Positions 56,482 through 64,000 of a stretch of 64,000 nucleotides of DNA are shown piece by piece (position 1 is the stretch's first letter; each line of letters opens with the position of its first letter). Source of the stretch: Bin25 sp965221765 (GTDB taxonomy: Bacteria; Bacteroidota; Bacteroidia; Flavobacteriales; Flavobacteriaceae); the NCBI GenBank assembly GCA_965221765.1, contig OZ244911.1:1488001-1552000 (forward strand), read 5' to 3'. The translations under genes were made by a program, and so were the position numbers. The notes beneath the pieces were generated by a model. That model did no database searches. It saw only the letters and a list, made by a program, of their open reading frames with translations, and was not told the origin of the DNA.

Positions 56482-57243
56482 TTGAATTTATTAGAAATAA
56501 ACTCATTTGAAAAGATTCAAAACCCTGTAGAATTGAAAAATAGTTCTGTTGAACGGATTGATTTAGGACGTATGTCCTATGCAAAATGTTGGAAATACCA
56601 ACAAGAATTATTGGATTCAATCATTGAAACCAAAATTTATAACCGTCAAAACTTGGATAAAAAAAAAACAAAAAATTATTTCTTATGGGTTGAGCATCCA
56701 CCGGTCTATACAATGGGTAGAAGGGGCCTAATGACCAATTTGCTTTTACAAAAAGATCAGTTAAGGGCCAAAAATATTTCATTTTATCATACCAATCGTG
56801 GGGGAGATATCACCTATCATGGACCCGGTCAAATTATAGGATATCCTATTTTGGATTTAGAAAATTTTTTTACAGATATTCACCTATACTTGAGAAAAAT
56901 TGAGCAGACCATAATTGATACCTTGAAATACTATGATATCCAATCTAAAAGAAGTCAAGGTGAAACCGGTGTATGGATTGGAAGAAAGATTCCCAGAAAA
57001 ATCGCAGCTATTGGCATTCGAAGCAGTCGTTGGGTAACCATGCATGGTTTTGCACTAAATGTTAATACTGATTTATCCTATTTTAATCATATCATTCCTT
57101 GTGGTATTTTGGGTAAAGGAGTCACCTCTATGGAACGTGAATTGGGTAAGCATATCTGCATATCTCAAGTCAAAGAACAACTAGAACAGAATTTTAGCCA
57201 ACATTTTGATATTCAGTGGATATCCAAAGCGGTTAATTCGTAA
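56482..57243 (+). CDS. lipB: Octanoyl-[acyl carrier protein]:protein N-octanoyltransferase
   Basis: Transfers octanoyl from ACP to lipoyl domains, the first step of lipoate synthesis. 253 residues from a TTG. Conserved core: 'YFLWVEHPPVYTMGRRG', 'RGGDITYHGPGQIIGYPILD', 'RKIAAIGIRSSRWVTMHGFA' (catalytic Lys in this block) and 'FNHIIPCGILGKGVTSM' (catalytic Cys). The homology begins around residue 24 ('RIDLGRMSYAKCWKYQQEL'), so the first 20 residues are uncertain, and there is no ATG in between. It overlaps the convergent gene by 31 bases. Confidence 0.93.
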   Translation: MNLLEINSFEKIQNPVELKNSSVERIDLGRMSYAKCWKYQQELLDSIIETKIYNRQNLDKKKTKNYFLWVEHPPVYTMGRRGLMTNLLLQKDQLRAKNISFYHTNRGGDITYHGPGQIIGYPILDLENFFTDIHLYLRKIEQTIIDTLKYYDIQSKRSQGETGVWIGRKIPRKIAAIGIRSSRWVTMHGFALNVNTDLSYFNHIIPCGILGKGVTSMERELGKHICISQVKEQLEQNFSQHFDIQWISKAVNS

Positions 57244-59681
57244 AGACTGATTGTTTTTTTATCGATCAGTCCAATCAGCTTAATTCTTTGATCGAGTTGA
57301 TCATAAAGAATATCCAAGGGAACCAATGTTTTTACTGGAAAACCAGAAATTCGATTGCCTTTTTCATTGAAAAGATAATACCGATGATTTTCTTGATCCA
57401 TTATACCTATTATTTTCCCAAAAGGGGTGTTTGAAATTATTGGACATAAATAATCTCCCGATGGCATGTCTATTATTTTATTGTTTAAGAATAATTCATT
57501 ACCTGAAATATATACTAAATATTCATCCAAACTTTGAACACAACCATTGGGTTCAATTTGAATAGGATGAAAGTTCTTTTTTCCTTGGATATCAAATAAA
57601 ATAACATTCCCAGATAAGTCAATAAATCCCAATTGATTTTGATAAATAAAGATGCCTTTCGAACTAGAAGATACAGCTTCTGAAAAATGAATGACTTCTA
57701 ATGTATTGTAATCCACAATTTCTACACTACCGGATGCATAGCGAAAAACAAAATAGTGTTGATTACCAATTTTATTAATCGAAGGTTTTTCAACCAAATT
57801 ACTTTTTAGATGATATCCTTCAATAATGAATTTATTATTACTCTGATCAAATCTTTGAATGGTTTGATCATCGATGGTATAAAAGTTTTTAGTTTTTTGA
57901 TCATTGTACTGACGCTCGATGAGATAAGAGCTTGATGGGATAAAAGAAGTGATATTTCGTTTGTCCAAATCTCCGGACTCTAAATCGACAAAATAAATAT
58001 CTCGTTTGGTTCTAAATACCAAATTTCTTGAATTATTATGGTTGGAACTTTCAAAGACAGAACTTGTCAAGGGAGCATCTAACAAAATGTCGAGTTTTAA
58101 ATGCCCATCGATATCGACTACATTTAAAATATTCATAGAATCTTGAAAAACTATTTGATATTCATCATTATCAAAATTTGATATCCATTGAGGAGCTCCG
58201 GATATTAAAGTAGGATGAGAGATGCTTAATTCTAGATGTTTGGAATAGGTTGTTTTCAAATCAATTGCTGGGAAACTAGTTTCAGTTATGATTTGATCTT
58301 CTCTAACATCCGCACTGACCATAGAATATGGAATATTGGCTGTGGGCAAAAGTTCAAGAATCTGTTGAAAGTCGATGGATTTATTTTCAATCCAATACCT
58401 AATCAAACGATCGGTATTAGCAATCCAAGCAAAAGATTGTTTCTTTTCCACCTTTTTACTAAGATTGTATAAATCCATTTGTTTTTTCAATGTCTGTTCT
58501 AATTCATACTGATTGGCGATTTTTTCAAGAAAACTCGAGTCTTCAGAATAGATGAGATATTGATTGATCATCGTCATGAACCGAATTTCACCTTGGAATC
58601 CTAAATTTTTTAAAAAAAATATTTGATGTTTAGGAATACTGACTTCATATAAAGGATAATTTCCCGGCGATTCTAATTCAGATTCTGGTGGAATTAATTC
58701 TGAATTGAGGGCATCATTATTAGAAAAACGAAATGCTAAGGCTCTGTTTCCATTGAGAGAGAAAAACCCAATTTCTTTTAAGTTCTTCCACGATGAAAAA
58801 TCAACCTGTAGTAGTTCCAAGTTAAAACGTCGGATATAAGTATTATAATTGGCTTCAAGTATTCTATAATCGGGAATCCCGATGGCATAGTATAAATCAG
58901 CATCCATAGGACATACTTCCATCGTTTTTAATTGGATTTTAGGTACCTCTTTAAACAAATGCAATCTGTTGATTGAAAGATAATCAAAGAATCTATTGAT
59001 TTGAAAATGAATTTCTCGATTTTCTTCAAATAAATTCATCTGGGTCCAATCCAATTCAATTTTCGGAAAAAAAGGTAATGGAGGCAATAAATTTTGATTG
59101 TTTTCATTGGAACGGTAAATAAACTTGATTAAAGGGTCTGATTCTAATGATTTTGATTGCAAATCAAAAGAAGTAGAATTAATACCGCTATATCCAGCAA
59201 TATGATTTCTTATGACACTTTCCATGGTAATCAATGAATTGGTATAGAACATAGCTTGGTCTAGTTGAGTGATATATAGAATCCCTTGATAATCAATCAC
59301 TTCTATATTCCGATTTTCGTACTGTAGCTTATCAATTACTTGAAATTTAAACTTTCGATTTTGTTCCCCATCAAATACTACCGAGACTACAATTTCATCT
59401 AGTAATTCTCGACTAAAAAACACAACGATTGGACCTTTGATCTCTTTTGGTATGAAATTTTCAATCGTTGTTCTTATTCTAGGAATAGCATCAAATGCGA
59501 TTTTTAATTTTTGATTTTCTTCAATAGCATTATTCAATTCTGAGAGATCATGGATATTCAAAATTTGAAATGTATTATTGGGAGAATAACTATATAATTT
59601 ATTTTTTTGGAGATTTGATGTTTCACATTTCCATAGAATCAAAAGCCAGGCAACACTCATAGTCATACCAATGAATTTCAT
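57213..59681 (-). CDS. Large exported protein, probable lipoprotein, unknown function
   Basis: About 822 residues from the ATG at 59681, which opens a signal peptide ending in a Cys ('MKFIGMTMSVAWLLILWKC'); the frame extends to 59774 inside rnhB, but that start would bury the signal. The N-terminal half is mixed alpha/beta. The C-terminal 350 residues have repeating short strands ('NDEYQIVFQDSMNILNVVDI', 'RNLVFRTKRDIYFVDLESGD', 'QHYFVFRYASGSVEIVDYNT'), suggesting a beta-propeller. I do not recognise a named family; rnhB-linked exported proteins of this size are seen in other Bacteroidota. Starts 34 bases after the rnhB stop. Confidence 0.7.
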   Translation of the reverse strand: MKFIGMTMSVAWLLILWKCETSNLQKNKLYSYSPNNTFQILNIHDLSELNNAIEENQKLKIAFDAIPRIRTTIENFIPKEIKGPIVVFFSRELLDEIVVSVVFDGEQNRKFKFQVIDKLQYENRNIEVIDYQGILYITQLDQAMFYTNSLITMESVIRNHIAGYSGINSTSFDLQSKSLESDPLIKFIYRSNENNQNLLPPLPFFPKIELDWTQMNLFEENREIHFQINRFFDYLSINRLHLFKEVPKIQLKTMEVCPMDADLYYAIGIPDYRILEANYNTYIRRFNLELLQVDFSSWKNLKEIGFFSLNGNRALAFRFSNNDALNSELIPPESELESPGNYPLYEVSIPKHQIFFLKNLGFQGEIRFMTMINQYLIYSEDSSFLEKIANQYELEQTLKKQMDLYNLSKKVEKKQSFAWIANTDRLIRYWIENKSIDFQQILELLPTANIPYSMVSADVREDQIITETSFPAIDLKTTYSKHLELSISHPTLISGAPQWISNFDNDEYQIVFQDSMNILNVVDIDGHLKLDILLDAPLTSSVFESSNHNNSRNLVFRTKRDIYFVDLESGDLDKRNITSFIPSSSYLIERQYNDQKTKNFYTIDDQTIQRFDQSNNKFIIEGYHLKSNLVEKPSINKIGNQHYFVFRYASGSVEIVDYNTLEVIHFSEAVSSSSKGIFIYQNQLGFIDLSGNVILFDIQGKKNFHPIQIEPNGCVQSLDEYLVYISGNELFLNNKIIDMPSGDYLCPIISNTPFGKIIGIMDQENHRYYLFNEKGNRISGFPVKTLVPLDILYDQLDQRIKLIGLIDKKTISLYELTALDIH

Positions 59682-59715
59682 ATACAGCGATGGTTTATCT
59701 AGAAATGCGAACACT

Positions 59716-60390
59716 TTAAGTACATTGAAATGATTTTCGATGCCAAGGACTAAGACCATTTTTTTTGACTGCAATTCTGTGTTCAGGTGTGGGATATCCT
59801 TTATTTTTTTGCCAATGATACTCTGGATATTGTTTATCTAACTTGTTCATCAATTGATCACGATGAGTTTTGGCCAAAATAGATGCTGCGGCTATGAGTT
59901 TATATTTTTGATCTCCTTTGATAATACATTCATGTTCTAGGTCTTTGTAGGGTAAAAACCGATTTCCATCTACTAGTAACAAGTCAGGATTTATTTTTAA
60001 TCGACCAATGGCTTGGTGCATGGCCTTAAAGGTGGCATTTAAAATATTTTGAAGATCAATTTCATCCACTCCAATATGAGCAATACTCCAATAGAGGGCC
60101 TGTTTTTCAATGATTTTTCTGAGTTTTTCTCTTTTAGAAGGCGTCAATCGTTTGGAATCATTAATCGCTTTAATACCATGATTTTTTGAAAGAATGACTA
60201 CGGCAGCCGTAACTGGTCCAGCTATGGCTCCCCTTCCTGCTTCATCGATACCTGCTACTAGGCCATCAAAAGAAAAATCTAGAAGTGTTTTGCTCTGCTT
60301 CGAAATGGATAAAGGACTAGTACTTAAATGTGGCAAGACAGATTTTATTTTACTTTCGTACAACTTTATTCTGATGCATGAGCAGAACAA
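59716..60390 (-). CDS. rnhB: Ribonuclease HII
   Basis: Removes RNA from RNA-DNA hybrids and single ribonucleotides. 'LVAGIDEAGRGAIAGPVTAA' has the first catalytic Asp-Glu pair, 'INDSKRLTPSKREKLRKII' and 'LLLVDGNRFLP' the following Asp, 'IIKGDQKYKLIAAASILAKT' with 'HRDQLMNKLDKQYPEYHW' complete the active site. The frame opens at a TTG (60390) that overlaps the divergent porin start; no ATG occurs before the core, so TTG codons at 60363 or 60339 are better starts. Confidence 0.93.
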   Translation of the reverse strand: MFCSCIRIKLYESKIKSVLPHLSTSPLSISKQSKTLLDFSFDGLVAGIDEAGRGAIAGPVTAAVVILSKNHGIKAINDSKRLTPSKREKLRKIIEKQALYWSIAHIGVDEIDLQNILNATFKAMHQAIGRLKINPDLLLVDGNRFLPYKDLEHECIIKGDQKYKLIAAASILAKTHRDQLMNKLDKQYPEYHWQKNKGYPTPEHRIAVKKNGLSPWHRKSFQCT

Positions 60391-62987
60391 TTTTAGTTTT
60401 TTTTATAACTTCTATGGCCTCTTTAAATGGAAGTTTTTACTCACAGAGTCAAAGCACTAAAATAGTAATAGTTAAGCCAGATTTCTTTTTAGAAATAAAC
60501 AATATATCAAATTTTAATTTACGCATAAAGAATATTGAAACGATAGATTTTTATTCTACGGTATCTAAAAACGAGAAATATTCACAATATGACGAAATCA
60601 ACAAAGAAAAGCCAAGAACTCCCCTAGCACACTCTCTTTATCAATCCTCTAAAGATTCTATTCCGGATACTTTGGATAGTATCCCTAAACCTACGCCATT
60701 GATGGGGAATAAAATAAAAATAGATTCCATCGATCAAAATCTCCCAAGTATTAACGAAATTTTGATAAAAAAGGCATTGGATTCGATTCCAAAATTTGAA
60801 ATAGAACTTAGCCCATCTCAAAAACATGATTCGATTCCTCAAACAGAAAATCAATTTGAACAATCTTCAAGTGATTGGGAGCAAACATCTCAATTACAAG
60901 ATTCATTAATTGCCAATCAAACCAAACAAAAAAGAAATAAAAGAATCATCCCATACATAAAACCGATGGATTCAGTAACTATTGATGACTATCGAATCCG
61001 GTATATTGATGGAAGAGATATTGCTGTGGATACCACTTTGAGTATCGATGATTACTATAAGTTTAATGTTTTAAAAAAAGATTATTTTGAATTATTACCA
61101 CTCCCTAATATGGGACAAGGGTTCAATCAATTAGGGTATGACTTTATGTCTTTGAATAGTAGCCCGATGATGGGTGCTCTCAATAAGCATTATAGTTATT
61201 TTGAAAAAGAAGATATCCCTTACTTCCATGTGCCAAGTCCACTGACGGATTTGTTTTTTAAAACAACCTTTGAACAAGGTCATAATTTAGATGCCCAGCT
61301 GACACTAAATACATCTCCTAAATTCAATATTTATGTTGGCTTTAAAGGATTTCGTTCATTGGGTAAATATGTCTCGGCCCGAAGCGCTAGTTCTCAATTT
61401 AGAATAAGTACCCAATATCAGAACTATTCTAAAAGATTTCGACTAAGAGTTCATTATGCCACCCAACTTATTGAAAACCAAGTTAATGGTGGATTAACGG
61501 TGACTTCTGATTATTATTATATCAATGCCCCCTATTATCCTCAAGCAGATGAAAATGGAATGCCCGTTGTAGATGAAAATGGAGAAGCTGTTTTAATAAA
61601 AAGAGATGAATTTTTAGATCGATCAATATTAGAGACATCGATTGAAGGAAATAACAATTTAGGAGGTAAAAGGGCATTTATCGAACCCCTATTTCGATTT
61701 ATTCCTCAACAAAAAGACCCTGCCGAATATCTTTTAGAATTGGGGTATAATTATACTCAAGAACGCAAATATTATGATTTTATATTGACTAAATCATCGG
61801 ATTATTTTGGTAATCGAACAGAGGAATCAGGATCAGGCGAAATTACAGACCGTATTGATTTTGATACAACAGAACATCAAGTATTTAGTCGATTGGACTT
61901 TAATCAATTAGGAAAACTCAAATTAAATCTATATTTCCGTTCTTGGGATTATATTTTTTCTGATTCCGCAGAACATCATTCGCAATCAATTAACAATCAA
62001 GCCGATGAAATGAACCAAACTCAAGAAGACACGACGGTAAAAAAATTAAAATCTAAAGCCAATAAGGGAAGTCAGACCAATTATCGTTTGGATTGGGAAT
62101 TAGATCTCCAAAAAAATCATTTACATACTTTTTATCTAAACTCATTAGAATCCCAGTTTGCCACTCAGCATTATGGATTAGAACTTTCACGAGAATTGCT
62201 TTGGAGAATACATCTTAAAGTCAAATATCAATACCTGTCAAGACCTTTGGATTTTAATTATTATCTGTATACGAGTTCTTATGAACCCTATAATTGGAAT
62301 CATCATGATTGGAAAAATCAAGAAATAGGGACGTTTAATCTAAACTTGAATCATCCTATATGGGGATATTTAGATATATCTTATTCAAGCCTAGAGCATT
62401 TTGGTTATTTTGTTAATGAAGTTCCAACTAGTGATAAATACAATTCATTGATTGTGGAACCTCGTCAGTCAAAAACGCCCATGGATTATTTAAAAGTGAG
62501 ATTTCGAAATAATGTAACATTAGGAAAATTTTCTTTTGTTAATATGGTTCAATTTCAAGATGTGCAGATAGATTCCTCTGATGATAAAAACTCAATTGGA
62601 ACCTCCAATAAGATTATCAATGTACCCAAGTGGCTTGTTCGTAGTTCATTGATGTTTTCTTCTCATTTATTTAACAAGCAGCTATGGTTGAATGCTGGAT
62701 TATCGTTTCGCTTTTTTACTGATTTTTATGCCAACCAGCATAATCCGCTATTGGGTCAATTTGTAGTTCAAAATCACACTCTAATTGGTGAATTTCCACT
62801 TGCAGAAGTCTTCATGAATTTAAAAGTGCAACAAACAAGGTTATTTTTCATCATTGAAAACTTTGGAAGTTGGCTAGAACAAAATATTATCGATGATAAA
62901 AAACTTTACGATTTTTACTCTGATCCAGTGACGCCCTATAGAGACTCCATTATTCGCTTTGGTTTGATTTGGAATTTTTTCCAGTAA
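60378..62987 (+). CDS. Putative outer-membrane porin (Porin_10 type)
   Basis: 869 residues. Signal peptide (MSRTILVFFITSMASLNGSF), then a 150-residue low-complexity linker in which 'DSIP' recurs four times ('KDSIPDTLDSIPKP', 'KALDSIPKFE', 'KHDSIPQTE'), then a beta-barrel rich in alternating aromatic strands: 'KFNIYVGFKGFRSLGKYVSA', 'YLLELGYNYTQERKYYDFIL', ending 'RDSIIRFGLIWNFFQ' with a terminal aromatic typical of outer-membrane proteins. The 'LTDLFFKTTFEQGHNLDAQ' block fits the Bacteroidota putative porin family. Divergent from rnhB. Confidence 0.85.
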   Translation: MSRTILVFFITSMASLNGSFYSQSQSTKIVIVKPDFFLEINNISNFNLRIKNIETIDFYSTVSKNEKYSQYDEINKEKPRTPLAHSLYQSSKDSIPDTLDSIPKPTPLMGNKIKIDSIDQNLPSINEILIKKALDSIPKFEIELSPSQKHDSIPQTENQFEQSSSDWEQTSQLQDSLIANQTKQKRNKRIIPYIKPMDSVTIDDYRIRYIDGRDIAVDTTLSIDDYYKFNVLKKDYFELLPLPNMGQGFNQLGYDFMSLNSSPMMGALNKHYSYFEKEDIPYFHVPSPLTDLFFKTTFEQGHNLDAQLTLNTSPKFNIYVGFKGFRSLGKYVSARSASSQFRISTQYQNYSKRFRLRVHYATQLIENQVNGGLTVTSDYYYINAPYYPQADENGMPVVDENGEAVLIKRDEFLDRSILETSIEGNNNLGGKRAFIEPLFRFIPQQKDPAEYLLELGYNYTQERKYYDFILTKSSDYFGNRTEESGSGEITDRIDFDTTEHQVFSRLDFNQLGKLKLNLYFRSWDYIFSDSAEHHSQSINNQADEMNQTQEDTTVKKLKSKANKGSQTNYRLDWELDLQKNHLHTFYLNSLESQFATQHYGLELSRELLWRIHLKVKYQYLSRPLDFNYYLYTSSYEPYNWNHHDWKNQEIGTFNLNLNHPIWGYLDISYSSLEHFGYFVNEVPTSDKYNSLIVEPRQSKTPMDYLKVRFRNNVTLGKFSFVNMVQFQDVQIDSSDDKNSIGTSNKIINVPKWLVRSSLMFSSHLFNKQLWLNAGLSFRFFTDFYANQHNPLLGQFVVQNHTLIGEFPLAEVFMNLKVQQTRLFFIIENFGSWLEQNIIDDKKLYDFYSDPVTPYRDSIIRFGLIWNFFQ

Positions 62988-63285
62988 TTTTTCAAGTTTA
63001 TAAATTCAATATCGAATTTTAAGATTGTAGAATCTCGATAATAGTGGAAAATAATTACTCAACCTATCTACCTTAAAACCTCATTGATTTGTTTCAATTT
63101 ACTAGTGATGGCTCTTTTGGGTAGAATTGAATCATATCTCTAATAGTTAATATTCTATCAATAATACTTAATTTCAATTCGATAGACAAGAGATATTGTT
63201 TACCAAAGATGATAATGAAGAGTCATTCATTCATGAAAACTTGAAGTGTATTGGATATTAACTAAGCGGTTAAAACAGAATAAAG
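62988..63285. other. Gene-free stretch
   Basis: About 300 bases between the porin and the CBM9-like gene. No gene, RNA or clear terminator seen. Confidence 0.35.
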
Positions 63286-64000
63286 ATGCCAATAATAATT
63301 TATTTCTTGTTAGGGTTTAGTTGCCCAATGTTTTTAGCTTTTGCGCCGTCAAAAAAAGAAATTGTTCCACAAACCTATATAGCTTATAAAACACACTATC
63401 CCATTGTTATTGATGGTAACGCTGATGATTTGGCTTGGAAAAAATCCCACTGGACTATTGACTTTATTGATATTGAAGGGAATAAAGTACCAAAATATCA
63501 AACCAGAGTAAAAATGCTATGGGATGATCAGTAGTATTATATTTTGGCTGATATCAAAGAACCTCATGTATGGGGTGATATTCAAGAGCATGATGCTGTG
63601 ATTTTTTATAACAACGATTTTGAAGTCTTTATAGATCCTGATGGTGATACCCATAACTACTACGAATTGGAAATAAATGCATTCAATACAGTTTGGGATT
63701 TATTTTTAACCAAACCGTACAGAGAAGCCCCAGTGGTTTTAAATGATTGGAACTTTACAGGATTAAAATCGGCTATAGATGTCAATGGCACTTTGAACAA
63801 CCCACAAGACATCGATCTTGGCTGGACCATTGAATTAGCCTTGCCATTTAAAGCTTTAAGGACTTCTTATTATCAAAATAATGTCCCAAAAGATCAATTT
63901 TGGCGAGTAAATTGGCAGCATGAGATTATTAATAATCATTATTCAAGAAAGAAAGGCCGTGATGGATTTTATGTAAATGAATATAATTGGGTTTGGTCTC
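63286..64000 (+). pseudogene. CBM9-like exported protein with an in-frame TAG (runs off the window)
   Basis: From ATG: signal peptide (MPIIIYFLLGFSCPMFLAFA), then a carbohydrate-binding family 9-like domain, 'HYPIVIDGNADDLAWKKSHW', 'QTRVKMLWDDQ', TAG at 63532-63534, then straight on in the same frame 'YYILADIKEPHVWGDIQEHD', 'NNDFEVFIDPDGDTHNYYEL', 'EINAFNTVWDLFLTKPYREA' and 'GWTIEIALPFKAL' (as family pattern). The stop sits in the middle of the conserved 'LWDDxYLYxxA' strand, where a Tyr codon would be expected. A single TAC/TAT to TAG change, or an error, explains it. Homologues bind or act on polysaccharides. Confidence 0.75.

Overview
The window is a piece of an AT-rich Bacteroidota chromosome. 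This rests on the TAnnTTTG type -7 promoter elements, the absence of clear Shine-Dalgarno sequences, a Porin_10-type outer-membrane porin, DUF4136 and carboxypeptidase-regulatory-like proteins, and the alaS / M23 peptidase / MerR neighbourhood. The oxidative L-fucose genes, an alkaline phosphatase and a CBM9-like protein suggest a marine or host-associated polymer user. I cannot name the genus. Pseudogenes and worn-down insertion sequences are common, so the genome looks to be in a phase of element expansion and gene decay.

Layout. 1-4.2 kb (minus strand): partial alkaline phosphatase, KDO transferase, DegT aminotransferase, purB. 4.2-7.4 kb: decayed zone with small ORFs, a broken Fic gene and an IS5-type remnant. 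7.4-15.7 kb: housekeeping genes (rdgB, rlmH, YihY, priA, rpsF-rpsR-rplI, hisS). 15.9-20.1 kb: four-gene L-fucose oxidation cluster and era. 20.4-23.2 kb: relics of a mobile region (HTH and other fragments, an AAA ATPase, a tmRNA/tRNA-like 3' end, a broken IS30). 23.4 kb: initiator tRNA-Met. 23.6-37.4 kb: a restriction-modification island. 37.5-47.4 kb: der, merR, M23 peptidase, alaS, DUF4136 lipoprotein, a coiled-coil membrane protein with a decayed copy, and a glucosaminidase-LysM lipoprotein. 47.5-54.6 kb: second accessory zone with a dead IS1595, an EcoRI-type methylase plus DUF262-HNH nuclease, a second DUF262-HNH gene split by an IS5-type element, a Panacea-domain fragment, a Fic gene and a 146-bp direct repeat. 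54.7-64 kb: lysS, lipB, a large putative lipoprotein, rnhB, porin, and a CBM9-like gene with an in-frame stop.

The most striking content is the R-M island. Two different type III R-M systems face each other. Each has one intact res gene and two tandem mod genes that share conserved ends but carry different target-recognition regions. All four mod genes have poly-G tracts inside the coding sequence at natural Gly codons; modA and modB have two each, and modC has an extra in-frame one in its recognition region. As read here, all four mod genes are out of frame. A fifth methyltransferase gene, the EcoRI-type one at 48.5 kb, carries the same kind of tract, is also out of frame, and overlaps its DUF262-HNH partner by ATGA. 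The window therefore holds five DNA methyltransferase genes with eight poly-G tracts, a candidate multi-gene phasevarion. The caveat is that homopolymer lengths are where sequencing and consensus errors concentrate; reads are needed to separate true slippage from error.
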